From Chitinophagales bacterium (lineage in GTDB: Bacteria; Bacteroidota; Bacteroidia; Chitinophagales; CAIOSU01), in the NCBI GenBank assembly GCA_018401955.1, contig JAGYJT010000004.1, positions 1-64,000 of the forward strand: a DNA stretch of 64,000 bases, read 5' to 3'. Both the position numbers and the translations under genes were made by a program. This document shows, piece after piece, positions 53,194 to 64,000 of this stretch. The notes under the pieces are model-generated. The model saw nothing but the letters and a program-made list of their open reading frames with translations. It was not told the origin of the DNA and did not search any database. Position 1 is the first letter of the stretch; each line of letters opens with the position of its first letter.

Positions 53194-53195
<2 letters not shown>
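53161..53195. repeat. Heptamer-period AT repeat between atpD and atpC
   Basis: ttttaat cttgaat cttaaat tttcaat: 7-base period within the short atpD-atpC spacer. Confidence 0.6.
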
Positions 53196-54750
<1,555 letters not shown>

Positions 54751-54884
54751 TTACTCAATCGCCACTTATAATCAAATTAAAAGGAACTAATAATCCACAG
54801 TTTGAAAATTTACCGTGGACAAGTAAGGTAAGTGCAGGGTTCTTACAAATAATATTGTGACCTACTAGGTGGCAAGGCACTTGA

Positions 54885-56456
54885 TTATCTGTAGCGCAAT
54901 GCCCTAACATTAGTAGCAATAATAATTATGGCCGAGCCAAACAAAATTATCTCGGTAGGAAAAAACCAGGCCGCATATCTATGGTAATCGAAAGTATGAA
55001 TAACCGCTACCGTGAGCACCAACGAAAACTGAATAAGTGCGAGGTAAAGCAAAAAGCGCAGCATTGGGCTGTAGGTGTTTGGGGTGGCCTTCTTTTTTAG
55101 GTAAACAAAGGCACAGAGCAATGCCATAATGATTATTGTATGAACATAGAAAAACTTAAGGATGAGCCCTATTACGGCCAATATCGAAAAATTTGAAACC
55201 CAGTGCCAGTTTGTGAGCTGTTGATTGGCTAAAAATTGGTAATCTCGGGTTAAATCCCAATTGCTCATTTCGGGCCTGTGCGTCACTTCTAGGGTCATCT
55301 CTTGCACATTATACAGCTCTACAAATTCTCCAACCAGCAACCTATCGTAGCCGTCGGCACCAATGTAGTAATGTTGTACTTGGTCGGCAATTTTTAATGC
55401 ATACTTACCGGGCAATTCTTTTAAAATTCTGATGTTGTACTGTTTCTGAAAACTGAGACTATTATATCCATAAGAGTTAAGCAATTCAACAAGTTTTGTA
55501 TCGTAGCCGCCAATTAGCATGGTATCTACATCAAAGCCCAAGTATTTAAAGTTTTGATGTGGGGCGTTTGGTAACACCATTATATCGTTAACCTGTTTTA
55601 GTAAATCGGTTGGGTATTGGGTTTGGTTGTATGCTATATCGCTTTCGATAAGGTTTTTGGCCATATCGGCGTGCGAGTAAAAAAATTGTTTGAAAGGGAA
55701 AACGAACTTATAAGGGTCATACTTTCTAGCCAAATATGTTTCTGGTAACCATAGCAGCGCAAAAAATATAACGGTTGGGAGTGCTACCGGTAGTATCCAT
55801 CTTTTAACATGGATGCCCCTCAGATAAAACTCAATGAACACTATTAGGCCAATTAGCGGTAGCGCAAAACCTAACTTTGGGGTAAGTATAAAGGTGAGTA
55901 GGGCTAAAAATATGATTGCTGAGCCCCTGCGGAGGTTGGCTTTTTCTGTTGCCTTATTGCCTACTAATGTTGCCAGTAACAATAGCTGGGTAGTGAGTAT
56001 AAAGGTGCAAATAGCTTGCGAGGTGATAAAATGCTCGTATTGGAATATACTACTGGCTAGCAAGTAATAGGCCGTGCAGCCTAATTGCACAGCGGTAATT
56101 AACTTAGCTAGTTTGCCTGTTTTTAGCGCTCTAAATATTGGTTGTTCAAATATCTGAAAGATAAAGAAGCCGGTAAGTAATCCGATAAGGTGCTGCACAA
56201 AAGCCACGATGGTTACCGAGCCCCATATTTTCATTAACACCGAAATAAACAAGGGATAAACAAAACTTCGAGTGCCCTCATGAGATAAAGTATGGTCTTC
56301 AAGAAGTCGCACCGCTGGCAACAGGTAGCCGTATAAATCACCATCGGCAAACGGAACCGAAGGTAATGAAAACCTCCTAATGGCTGCGATAAGCAATATA
56401 ATGCCCAATGCCACATAGCGAGGTTTCAGTTTTGATAAGGCACTTGTGGCAGACAT
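54885..56456 (-). CDS. Large polytopic membrane protein
   Basis: 523 residues from the ATG at 56456; a longer form starting at 56543 has an atypical N-terminus. About 10 helices, with a soluble segment in the middle (KYDPYKFVFPFKQFFYSHADMAKNLIESDIAYN and later DQVQHYYIGADGYDRLLVGEF). The first loop contains VPFADGDLYGYLLPA, with the acidic DGD common in GT-C-type glycosyltransferases. No clear family; possibly a mannosyltransferase-like or lipid-sugar enzyme, similar in style to the protein at 50727-52166. Confidence 0.6.
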   Translation of the reverse strand: MSATSALSKLKPRYVALGIILLIAAIRRFSLPSVPFADGDLYGYLLPAVRLLEDHTLSHEGTRSFVYPLFISVLMKIWGSVTIVAFVQHLIGLLTGFFIFQIFEQPIFRALKTGKLAKLITAVQLGCTAYYLLASSIFQYEHFITSQAICTFILTTQLLLLATLVGNKATEKANLRRGSAIIFLALLTFILTPKLGFALPLIGLIVFIEFYLRGIHVKRWILPVALPTVIFFALLWLPETYLARKYDPYKFVFPFKQFFYSHADMAKNLIESDIAYNQTQYPTDLLKQVNDIMVLPNAPHQNFKYLGFDVDTMLIGGYDTKLVELLNSYGYNSLSFQKQYNIRILKELPGKYALKIADQVQHYYIGADGYDRLLVGEFVELYNVQEMTLEVTHRPEMSNWDLTRDYQFLANQQLTNWHWVSNFSILAVIGLILKFFYVHTIIIMALLCAFVYLKKKATPNTYSPMLRFLLYLALIQFSLVLTVAVIHTFDYHRYAAWFFPTEIILFGSAIIIIATNVRALRYR

Positions 56457-56668
56457 GTATATACCATTAAGTAAGCAATAGATAAAACTAAATAATTTGT
56501 TTGAATAGCCACAAATTGTGTTTAATGCTTGAAAACGTGACACTTCAATAAGTGTGGCAGAGCGTGCGAGTATTTATTCAGACCACTACTGGCAGTTATC
56601 ATACGTTATTAATAGTTAGCCATTGTGCCATATTTGTATATTGCAGCACAACCACCATTAACAATGGC

Positions 56669-57835
56669 ATGAAGATAATTGAAGTAACAAACGAGCAACA
56701 AGCCACTGACTTTTTGGAAGTGCCGGTATATATCTATAAGCACGATCAGAACTGGATTAGGCCTTTGGATGATGATATAAATAAGGTATTTAACCCTGAA
56801 AAAAACAAGTACTTTAAGCATGGTAAGCTTTGCCGCTGGTTGCTGTTGGATGAAACCGGTAAAGCCATTGGTAGGGTAGCGGCTTTTATAAACGATAGCA
56901 CGGCCTATAAGTTTGACCAACCAACAGGTGGTATGGGTTTTTTTGAGTGCATCAACAACCAACAGGCAGCCAACTTATTGCTCGATACCTGTAAAGATTG
57001 GCTGGCAGCAAACGGCATGGAAGCGATGGATGGGCCGATTAACTTTGGCGAGCGCAACAACTGGTGGGGGCTGCTTATCGAAGGTTTTGACCCGCCGAGC
57101 TATGGTATGAATTATCACCCGCCATATTATCAAACGTTGTTAGAAAACTACGGTTTTCAGTTATACTTCAATCAGTTTTCGTACGGCTTGGGCGTAAATG
57201 ATGAACGGCCAGAGGTATACTATGCCAAAAGTAAAAAGCTGTTGGCCGAAGACCCTAATTATCGATTTGAGCATTTAACTTTCGATAAGATTGAAAAGTA
57301 CACCGAAGATTTTCGCACCATCTATAACAAAGCATTTATAAATAGTAGAGAGGGGCTTAAAGAAATGAGCCAAGAGCAAGCTCGCAATCTAATGAAGGCT
57401 ATGAAGCCCATTTTAGTAGATTACCTAATATGGTTTGGCTATTATAAAGAAGAACCCATTGCTATCTTTTTTATGATGCCAGAGTTGAATGGCTACTTTA
57501 AGCATGTAAACGGAAAAATGAATTTAGTAGGCAAGCTCAAGTTTCTTTACCACAAGCTCACGGGGTCGGTGCGTAAAATGTACGGTATTATGTTTGGCGT
57601 GGTGCCCGAGCACCAGGGCAAAGGCGTTGAGGGAGGCATAATTATGGCAGCTAATGCTGCGGTGCAGCCCAAAAAACGTTGGGATGAAATGGAGCTTACC
57701 TGGATAGGGGATTTTAACCCTAAAATGATGCGCGTGGCTGAAAACCTGGGTGCACGTGTGGTAAAAAAGCATGCTACTTTTCGCTACCTGTTTGATAGAA
57801 GCAAGCCATTTAAACGTTACCCAATTATAGGTTAG
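56669..57835 (+). CDS. GNAT-like conserved protein
   Basis: 388 residues from the ATG at 56669 (MKIIEVTNEQQATDFLEVPVYIYKHDQNWIRPLDDD), the conserved start of a Bacteroidota family with two GNAT-like folds. Middle: MDGPINFGERNNWWGLLIEGFDPPSYGMNYHPPYY. The C-terminal acetyl-CoA-like loop GVVPEHQGKGVEGGIIM and MRVAENLGARVVKKHATFRYLFDR are typical. The substrate is unknown. Confidence 0.82.
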   Translation: MKIIEVTNEQQATDFLEVPVYIYKHDQNWIRPLDDDINKVFNPEKNKYFKHGKLCRWLLLDETGKAIGRVAAFINDSTAYKFDQPTGGMGFFECINNQQAANLLLDTCKDWLAANGMEAMDGPINFGERNNWWGLLIEGFDPPSYGMNYHPPYYQTLLENYGFQLYFNQFSYGLGVNDERPEVYYAKSKKLLAEDPNYRFEHLTFDKIEKYTEDFRTIYNKAFINSREGLKEMSQEQARNLMKAMKPILVDYLIWFGYYKEEPIAIFFMMPELNGYFKHVNGKMNLVGKLKFLYHKLTGSVRKMYGIMFGVVPEHQGKGVEGGIIMAANAAVQPKKRWDEMELTWIGDFNPKMMRVAENLGARVVKKHATFRYLFDRSKPFKRYPIIG

Positions 57836-57891
57836 TACTAGTTAGGGTTCATTTGCCAATGCAGATTATTAGGTATTGGCTATATTGCAAT

Positions 57892-58908
57892 ATGGCAGAG
57901 TTGAAAAGACCGAAAAACCTCAAACCTCGTCTGTTTCAGATATTGGCTTTTTTATTAGGTTTGATGCTAAGTTTACTTGTCGGGCTGGGTATATTGCGCT
58001 ATTACCACAACCAAAAAGCACCTCGTTTTTTCGGTAACTATGTAGTTGAGGGTTTTGTGCCACATCCATATTTGGGTTATGCGCCCACAGCCAATGCCAA
58101 ACTTCATTCGTGCAAAACAATAAATAACGATACCGTTTATTGTGTGCAATATACGCTTGATGCTAATGGCCAAAGAGTAGTACCTGTAAATGATACAGCC
58201 AGCAAGCATGTGCTGTTTTTTGGTTGTTCGTTTACCTATGGCGAAGGTGTTAACGATGAAGAAACTTTTGCATATAGGTTGGGTACCCAAAGGGCCGATT
58301 TGCAAATACATAACTATGCCTACAGTGGCTATGGGCCACAACAAATGCTGGCCAAACTTGAGTATGGCAGGCTACACCAATACGTTACCGAGCCAGATGG
58401 ATACTTAGTTTATGTGTTGTTGCCTGAGCATGTTTACAGGGCATCGGGCGAGCCATACTATATTCAAGGTTGGGGTAGTAGTTCGCCTCATTATGCATTT
58501 GATGCTGACACGCTAAAATACTACGAGAGCCATATGGCTTGGCGCCCAGCTTATACCAGCTGGCATCGTTTTTTGGGATGGAGTGGCTTGGGCAGTATTT
58601 TTACCCAGTTGCCTAGTGTATACGAGCAAACGGATATTAACCTTACCGTGGCTATTTGTGTAAAAGCCAAAGAGCAATATCTTTCTCGGTTTCCCAATGG
58701 CCGTTTTGTAGTAGCAATGTTTCCAGTTGAGCAATCGGAGGTAGAAGTAGGACAAATTATGGCCTCTCTCAAAGATGCTGGGATAGAAGTGTGGGATTTG
58801 CATACAGATTTGCGTATGGCTGATAGATACACAATTCCAAACGACAATCATCCCAGCAGCGAAGCACATAAAGAAATTGCAAGACTTTTATCAAAACTTA
58901 TTAAGTAG
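57892..58908 (+). CDS. Membrane-anchored SGNH-hydrolase-like protein
   Basis: 338 residues from the ATG at 57892; an ATG 39 bases upstream is possible. One N-terminal helix (LFQILAFLLGLMLSLLVGLGILRYY), then an SGNH-like domain: block I HVLFFGCSFTYGEGVNDEETF (GCS in place of the usual GDS, Ser kept), GYGPQQML in block III position, and block V NDNHPSSEAH with the Asp/His. Such proteins often deacetylate or acetylate envelope polysaccharides. It follows the GNAT gene after 56 bases. Confidence 0.8.
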   Translation: MAELKRPKNLKPRLFQILAFLLGLMLSLLVGLGILRYYHNQKAPRFFGNYVVEGFVPHPYLGYAPTANAKLHSCKTINNDTVYCVQYTLDANGQRVVPVNDTASKHVLFFGCSFTYGEGVNDEETFAYRLGTQRADLQIHNYAYSGYGPQQMLAKLEYGRLHQYVTEPDGYLVYVLLPEHVYRASGEPYYIQGWGSSSPHYAFDADTLKYYESHMAWRPAYTSWHRFLGWSGLGSIFTQLPSVYEQTDINLTVAICVKAKEQYLSRFPNGRFVVAMFPVEQSEVEVGQIMASLKDAGIEVWDLHTDLRMADRYTIPNDNHPSSEAHKEIARLLSKLIK

Positions 58909-59069
58909 CGTTGTTACCATTAATACGCTATTCCACTTGGGTTATCCTCCCCTAATTAGGGTAAACCATTGTCATAGTATTGTCAATTAAAGGTTTTGGT
59001 GGTGTTTATCATGAACTAATGGACGAATATTGCATTCTTATTTAGAAACAATCTAAACGTCAATTCACA

Positions 59070-60347
59070 ATGTTCCGTTTTTTTACAAAATCATTTTTAT
59101 TATCGCTAATGCTGGTTGTTGCAACCAGTAGTATTCATGCACAGTTTACTCCGGTTTTCGATTCGGTTGCACTGGGAGCAAATTATACCGATCAAGTTTA
59201 TTACAGTTTAGTTAGTGGGCAAAAGACTACTGCCCCTATTAACGAGTGGGATGTAGCCTTCCAGGCCAACGGTATTACTTTTGGCGTATGGGTAAACCGT
59301 GGCGCTGGTTATAAGGCATATTTGGTGCCAAACCTTGATGCAACTGATTGGGGTGCTGCGGTAGATACTACTGGTTTTGCTAGCTGGCCTGCCTTGGATA
59401 ATGGCAAAGATACTTGGGCCAATGGTGCTTTCAACCAAAACCCTACCAATCAGTTTGATGTAGGCTGGGGCTTGTATTCTGGTCCTCCGGCGCATGAAGT
59501 AAACGGAGATTCGATTTACTTGGTGCAGTACACTGATGGCTCTTTTAAGCAACTATTGATTGAAAACTTAAACGTAAACCGCTACGTATTCCGTTTTGCC
59601 GACCTAGACGGCACTAACGAAGTAGTTGATTCGGTTGCTAAAGACAATAACCTTAACCTTTCTTACTACAGCCTGAAAAATGCGACAGAGCTTAATCGCG
59701 AGCCGGCTAACAATGCTTGGGATTTGTGGTTTACTTACGGCATGACCGCCGATGTGGTTGCTGGCCCACCCGGCACCCCTGCAGGTGTTGCATCGGGCGC
59801 AGTTTATACCAACCGCGGCATACAGTCAGTTCAGGTATCTGGCGTTCCAAACGATTCGGCAGATTACATGACCGCTGCTTTTGATAGTGTAATTTTCAAT
59901 ATTGGAGATTCATATCGTGTGCGCTCTATGATGGGCTGGGAAGTACCAGATAGCAACGTATACTTCGTAAGGGCTAAGGATACTGAAATTTATAAGCTGG
60001 TGTTTACAGCCTATGAAGGTCAAAGCTCGGGCAAAATCGTTTTTGAGAAAACGCAATTAACCAATAACGCTACCGTAGGCATTAACGATGTAGCTGCTGC
60101 AACCCGTGTTTTGTTATATCCAAACCCTGCTATTGATCGCTTGAATGTAATATTAGATGCCAACCAAGCAGGCTTGCATAATATTACCGTTACCGATTTG
60201 GCCGGTAAAGTAGCTTACAGTAACAGCACTGAAGTAAATGGCTTGCAAAACATAAGCATACCAGTTTCAAACTTTGCAAATGGTTACTACTTGGTTTCTG
60301 TTGAAACTAATGGCAGCCGAAGCGTACACAAATTTATCAAGCAGTAA
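59070..60347 (+). CDS. HmuY-like protein with T9SS sorting domain
   Basis: 425 residues. Signal peptide MFRFFTKSFLLSLMLVVATSSIHA. HmuY-like features: YTDQVYYSLVSGQ followed by NEWDVAFQANGITFGVWVN; a second copy of the WD-strand motif, NNAWDLWFTYGMT; and VYFVRAKDTEIYKLVFTAYEGQSSGKIVFE, close in pattern to the end of Porphyromonas HmuY. The last 75 residues are a type A T9SS sorting domain (VLLYPNPAIDRLNVILD to HKFIKQ). HmuY normally is a lipoprotein, so this is a surface-sorted or secreted version, perhaps a haemophore. The receptor gene follows after 1 nt. Confidence 0.82.
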   Translation: MFRFFTKSFLLSLMLVVATSSIHAQFTPVFDSVALGANYTDQVYYSLVSGQKTTAPINEWDVAFQANGITFGVWVNRGAGYKAYLVPNLDATDWGAAVDTTGFASWPALDNGKDTWANGAFNQNPTNQFDVGWGLYSGPPAHEVNGDSIYLVQYTDGSFKQLLIENLNVNRYVFRFADLDGTNEVVDSVAKDNNLNLSYYSLKNATELNREPANNAWDLWFTYGMTADVVAGPPGTPAGVASGAVYTNRGIQSVQVSGVPNDSADYMTAAFDSVIFNIGDSYRVRSMMGWEVPDSNVYFVRAKDTEIYKLVFTAYEGQSSGKIVFEKTQLTNNATVGINDVAAATRVLLYPNPAIDRLNVILDANQAGLHNITVTDLAGKVAYSNSTEVNGLQNISIPVSNFANGYYLVSVETNGSRSVHKFIKQ

Positions 60348-60348
60348 A

Positions 60349-62598
60349 ATGCCCAATAAAGCACTACTTACCATATTAGTTACTATACTTAGTATCCTTG
60401 GCTTGGCGGCCCAGCAGCGCACCATTACAGTGGTAAGCGATGCAGATGGCAGCCCAGCTGGGGATGCTTATGTTTTGGTGCACTCCCTTACAAGCGAGGG
60501 TAAAAAATATTCAGTGCTTACTAATGAAGATGGTGTTGCCAATCTCAAATATACCGGGCCTGTTTTTATTGAGATATCGCATGCCAGTTTTGTGCCACAT
60601 AGCGATACCTTAAAAGCTGGCGAAAGCCAATATTACAGGTTAATACCGTTGAATATACAGGTGCCTGAAGTAGTGGTTACGGGGCAGTTTACCCCCGAAG
60701 ACCCTAAACGCTCAGTGTATGCAATTAAGGTAATTGATGTAAAAACAATTGAACGCCGCGGGGCTACCAATTTAAGGGAGTTGCTGAGCCAAGAGTTAAA
60801 TATGCGGGTTACCCAGGATAATGTTTTGGGCAGCGGATTAAGCCTCCAAGGGCTAAGTGGCGAACAGGTTAAGTATATGATTGATGGGGTGCCAATTCTA
60901 GGCCGCCTTAATGGTGATATTGACATAAGCCAGATAAATCTGAACGATGTTGAGCGCGTAGAGGTAATTGAGGGGCCAGTATCGGTGCAATATGGTACCA
61001 ACGCTTTAGGTGGCGTTATTAATATCATTACCAAAACCGATCAAGGGGATAAAATAAATACCTCAGTAAACAGCTATTACGAGAGCAGGGGTACTTATAA
61101 TTTTGATGCTATGGCTGGGTTTAGGGTAAAAAACCATTTTTTTGGAGCAAGTATGGGCCGTTGGTTTTTTGATGGGTACGACCAAGATAAAACCCGGCGC
61201 GATGTCGCTTGGAACCCCAAAGAGCAGTACTTTGGCAATATCAAGTATGGCCTTACTTTTAATCGCATGCGCTTAATGTACAGTACCAATATTTTCAACG
61301 AAAAAATAACCAATCGTGGCGCGCCCCGTGCTCCATTTAATGTAAATGCATTTGACGACTACTATTATACCTTCCGCAATGCAAACTCACTAACCCTAAG
61401 TGGCGAAATAATCAAAAACCATTATCTCAATCAGGTAATTGCTTACTCGTTTTTTAGACGCAAAAAAAATACCGTTTTTAAAGATTTAACTGACCTTAGT
61501 GAAACGCCAGCCGCCGACCCGTCGTTACACGACACCACTACTTTTAACGCATTTTTGGCACGCGGTTTTATCAGTCGCAACAAAATTGATAGGAAGCTAA
61601 ACTACCAAATTGGTTACGACATAAATATCGAAACGGCCAGTGGCAAGCGCATTGAGAGTGGCAGCCAGTCAATAGGCGATTATGCAGGTTTTGGCAGCGT
61701 TAGTTATGCACCGTTTAATTGGTTAACCATTCAGCCTGGGTTGCGATATTCTTATAACAGCGCATATAGGGCACCGGTTACGCCATCATTGCATATAAAA
61801 ATGAATCCTGCCGAGCATTTAATTGTTCGCATGTCGTATGCACGAGGCTTCAGGGCTCCATCCATCAAAGAGCTTTACTTCGATTTTTACGACATCAACC
61901 ACAACATATATGGCAACCTTGATTTAGAGGCTGAGTACAGTAATAATGTAAACCTTCAGGTTAGTTACAACAAGCCATTTAAGCAGCACCATTTAATAAA
62001 GGTAACGCCAACACTTTATTTCAACGATATTAAGAATGATATAGAGCTGATACAAGATTTTAGCAGTGGCGATGAGGGAAATGTGTTGCCTTATACCTAC
62101 GGAAACCTTAGCAGCAACCGGATAGTTGGCTATAATTTTATTGTGCAGTATACGCTTAAAGAAAACTTTAGTATTGGTTTTTCAACTGCTATGAATGGCC
62201 GAAACTACCAGTTTAATGACACCTTAAGTTCTGATGGGTTTAAGTGGAGCCCAGAGGTATCGGCTAATGCCAATTATGTAATACCTAAGGCAAAATTGCG
62301 TTTAACTGTTTATTATAAGTACAACGGCCAGTTTATTACCCCATACATTGAGTCTGATGGCTCGGTGGCCGAACAAATCATAAACCCATACGGTTTACTT
62401 GATTTTAGTGTTGGCCGTAGCTTTTGGAAAAACCGGGTTGTGGTTAATGTGGGTGCCAAAAACTTGCTTGATATAAACCAGGTAAACACCAATGGTGGTT
62501 CGGGTGGTGGGGCACATAGTGTAGGTGCTACAAGTGTACCTATTGCTTGGGGCCGTAGCTACTTTGTTTCTTTAAAGCTTCAATTCTCTAAGTTATAA
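60349..62598 (+). CDS. HmuR-like TonB-dependent receptor
   Basis: 749 residues from the ATG at 60349, one base after the stop of the previous gene. Signal peptide MPNKALLTILVTILSILGLAA, a short beta-sandwich domain (about 24-115), plug (ATNLRELLSQELNMRVTQDN, VEVIEGPVSVQYGTNALGGVINIITK) and a 22-strand barrel ending in FVSLKLQFSKL. The haem-receptor FRAP box is present at residues 501-504 (GFRAPSIKELYF), and GNLDLEAE at 522-529 replaces the usual NPxL box; an intervening H518 could bind haem. Likely ligand haem or a related porphyrin, but the altered box leaves cobalamin-like or other ligands possible. Confidence 0.88.
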   Translation: MPNKALLTILVTILSILGLAAQQRTITVVSDADGSPAGDAYVLVHSLTSEGKKYSVLTNEDGVANLKYTGPVFIEISHASFVPHSDTLKAGESQYYRLIPLNIQVPEVVVTGQFTPEDPKRSVYAIKVIDVKTIERRGATNLRELLSQELNMRVTQDNVLGSGLSLQGLSGEQVKYMIDGVPILGRLNGDIDISQINLNDVERVEVIEGPVSVQYGTNALGGVINIITKTDQGDKINTSVNSYYESRGTYNFDAMAGFRVKNHFFGASMGRWFFDGYDQDKTRRDVAWNPKEQYFGNIKYGLTFNRMRLMYSTNIFNEKITNRGAPRAPFNVNAFDDYYYTFRNANSLTLSGEIIKNHYLNQVIAYSFFRRKKNTVFKDLTDLSETPAADPSLHDTTTFNAFLARGFISRNKIDRKLNYQIGYDINIETASGKRIESGSQSIGDYAGFGSVSYAPFNWLTIQPGLRYSYNSAYRAPVTPSLHIKMNPAEHLIVRMSYARGFRAPSIKELYFDFYDINHNIYGNLDLEAEYSNNVNLQVSYNKPFKQHHLIKVTPTLYFNDIKNDIELIQDFSSGDEGNVLPYTYGNLSSNRIVGYNFIVQYTLKENFSIGFSTAMNGRNYQFNDTLSSDGFKWSPEVSANANYVIPKAKLRLTVYYKYNGQFITPYIESDGSVAEQIINPYGLLDFSVGRSFWKNRVVVNVGAKNLLDINQVNTNGGSGGGAHSVGATSVPIAWGRSYFVSLKLQFSKL

Positions 62599-62602
62599 TT
62601 GT

Positions 62603-63622
62603 ATGCGTATATATTTAGCTTGTTTAGTGATTATAGCTTTATCAATTTCATCTTGTTTAAAGGAAGAGGAAACCGTTGATAAACCTACCGTTTCGCAAAC
62701 GGTACAAATACCTTTGGGGCCTAATTACGAAAACCAGTATTACTTTGATTTGGAATCGAACGAGACAGTGAAAAGCGAATCCCGTTTCAGTTGGGATTTA
62801 GCCTTTGAATCTACACCAGAGGGGTATCGTGTTTTTATCAACGGCTTTAAATTTATGTTTGCTTACAACACCGGCAAAACAAGGTTTGACAGCACGTATA
62901 CTTACAATGCACTACTTAGGCGTTGGGATGAGCCAGATGGTGACCTTGCTAAGACCGCCTTTGGCGAATGGGGTACCCCATCAACTGGTGGTGATGTAGT
63001 GGGTAATGGCTTTGTGTATGTAGTTGATAGGGGCTTTAATGCCAATTTGGATACTTTGGGTAGGCGCAAAGTAATTATCAATAGTCTGTTTGATGGTACC
63101 TACAGTGTTAGTTTTGGCAGCCTAGGTAGTACCACACCCACAACGGTAAACATCCCAAAGGTTGATGGTTACAATAAGGTTTTCTTGAGCTTTGATAATG
63201 GTGGCGAGATAATAAATGTAGAGCCTGCCAGTAGTGCATGGGACATTAATATTACGCGCTATACCCATGTTTTTTATGGTCCGGTTCCAGGTTTCCCGCC
63301 CACTGATACCCTCCCTTATCAAGTAGTAGGCGTGTTGACCAACTATACCAATGGGGTAGAGGTAGCTAAATTGGATTCGGCTGACTATAATGCTTTTACC
63401 TTGGCCGATGCCGCCAACCTCATTTTTTCGTCTAACCAAGATGCCTTAGGCTTTGATTGGAAAAACTTTACCCTTACCGATGAAAACTATGTGGTAGAAC
63501 CGCAAAAGCTATACATCATCAAATCAGTTGAGGGTAATTACTACAAGTTGCATTTTGTTGAGTTTTATAACAATGCTGGTGCTAAGGGGTACCCAACCTT
63601 TGAGGTACAAGAGCTGAGATAG
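62603..63622 (+). CDS. HmuY-family lipoprotein
   Basis: 339 residues. The signal sequence MRIYLACLVIIALSISSC ends in a lipobox (Cys 18). It has the same two WD-strand motifs as the T9SS relative: SRFSWDLAFES with YRVFINGF, and SSAWDINITRYTHVFYG. The end KLYIIKSVEGNYYKLHFVEFYNN matches the closing strands of HmuY (PF14064). It starts 4 nt after the receptor stop and so belongs to the same operon. It should hand ligand to the receptor on the cell surface. Confidence 0.85.
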   Translation: MRIYLACLVIIALSISSCLKEEETVDKPTVSQTVQIPLGPNYENQYYFDLESNETVKSESRFSWDLAFESTPEGYRVFINGFKFMFAYNTGKTRFDSTYTYNALLRRWDEPDGDLAKTAFGEWGTPSTGGDVVGNGFVYVVDRGFNANLDTLGRRKVIINSLFDGTYSVSFGSLGSTTPTTVNIPKVDGYNKVFLSFDNGGEIINVEPASSAWDINITRYTHVFYGPVPGFPPTDTLPYQVVGVLTNYTNGVEVAKLDSADYNAFTLADAANLIFSSNQDALGFDWKNFTLTDENYVVEPQKLYIIKSVEGNYYKLHFVEFYNNAGAKGYPTFEVQELR

Positions 63623-63729
63623 TTGTTGGTTGATTTGTTATTGGTTACTCGCTATTAGTAAAGCTGCGCAGTATTAGGCCCTTAATTGGGTCATATCAAC
63701 CAATTAACCAATAACCAAGCCCCAATTAA
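63623..63729. repeat. Inverted heptamer-period repeat (TTGGTTA type)
   Basis: Left arm gttggtt gatttgtt attggtt (63623-63648); right arm caaccaattaaccaataacc (from about 63698) as its complement. It lies between the HmuY lipoprotein gene and yicC. Confidence 0.75.
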
Positions 63730-63768
63730 CTGAATTATCTTAACTTTATCGCAAACCTAAGTACACGC

Positions 63769-64000
63769 ATGATACTATCCATGACGGGCTACGGCAAGGC
63801 AAGTACTAATTTGCATGGCCGTGCATTTCAAATTGAAGCGCGCGCGCTCAACAGCAAATACCTTGACTTAAACCTTAAGTTGCCTTCGGTATTGCGCCAT
63901 AAAGAGATTGAAATACGCAGCCTTATTACAGCCAACCTAATGCGCGGCAAAGTTGACTTTACTATCACTACCGATGGTGGTGCCGACCTACCAACCCAAA
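63769..64000 (+). CDS. yicC: YicC-family endoribonuclease, partial
   Basis: The N-terminal 77 residues are present: MILSMTGYGKASTNLHGRAF, then ARALNSKYLDLNLKLPSVLRHKEIEIRSLI, which is the YicC/YloC signature (SMTGYG, E.R.LN.Ryld...). The window ends within the gene. TAACTTTA about 25 bases upstream is a -7-like box. YicC cleaves RNA and affects small-RNA stability in other bacteria. Confidence 0.93.
   Translation, partial: MILSMTGYGKASTNLHGRAFQIEARALNSKYLDLNLKLPSVLRHKEIEIRSLITANLMRGKVDFTITTDGGADLPTQ

Overview
The window is an ordinary stretch of Bacteroidota chromosome. Evidence for that assignment: two proteins with type IX secretion (T9SS) C-terminal sorting domains, three TonB/HmuY-type outer-membrane uptake genes, many SPII lipoproteins, Bacteroidota-only families (GSCFA, DUF4159, DUF4834-like, DUF2452), an atpD-atpC pair apart from the other ATP synthase genes, the miaB / sigma-54 activator / lptE gene order, and several start regions preceded by the Bacteroidota -7 box TAnnTTTG. 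CarB lacks the MGS-like domain, which I recall as a trait of several flavobacterial/sphingobacterial/cytophagal lineages; I cannot name a genus. There are no tRNA, rRNA, CRISPR, phage or transposase genes that I can see.

Layout. 0-10 kb: MurNAc recycling pair (murK-like kinase, murQ), an orphan DUF433 protein, a conserved unknown, a mosaic T9SS-exported protein, carB and small unknowns. 10-17 kb: iron alcohol dehydrogenase, steroid 5-alpha-reductase-like membrane enzyme, enoyl-CoA-reductase-like SDR, holin-like membrane protein, GSCFA protein, YHS lipoprotein and unknowns. 17-25 kb: a PhoB/PhoR-like two-component system divergent from a beta-helix lipoprotein and a TonB receptor, then a SnoaL protein, a beta-barrel protein and an Hpt protein. 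25-34 kb: amidotransferase-like exported protein, radA, a three-gene run (nuclease-fold relic, GNAT, ornithine/alanine racemase family), DUF218, ATP-grasp and a secreted alpha/beta hydrolase. 35-41 kb: SulP transporter with carbonic anhydrase, and two tandem S41 proteases. 41-50 kb: frameshifted pyrD, DUF4159, rsmE, a repeat-enclosed unknown gene, doubly frameshifted miaB, sigma-54 activator, lptE. 50-58 kb: two large membrane proteins flanking atpD-atpC, a GNAT protein and an SGNH protein. 59-64 kb: a HmuY-like T9SS protein, a HmuR-like TonB receptor, a HmuY-like lipoprotein, then the start of yicC.

The most unusual feature lies between the genes. At least ten intergenic sites carry short degenerate arrays with a 7-base period. 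The heptamer 'word' differs from site to site, and the arrays are often paired as inverted arms. One pair reaches into lptE and encodes the hydrophobic core of its signal peptide. A second class of larger elements is bounded by inverted repeats. A compact copy lies at 3009-3304, a related copy at 43720-44984 encloses an AT-rich gene of unknown function, and a third, MITE-like element with perfect 15-bp ends lies at 42046-42297. The best-supported functional system worth study is the three-gene HmuY/TonB-receptor/HmuY locus at 59-63.6 kb.
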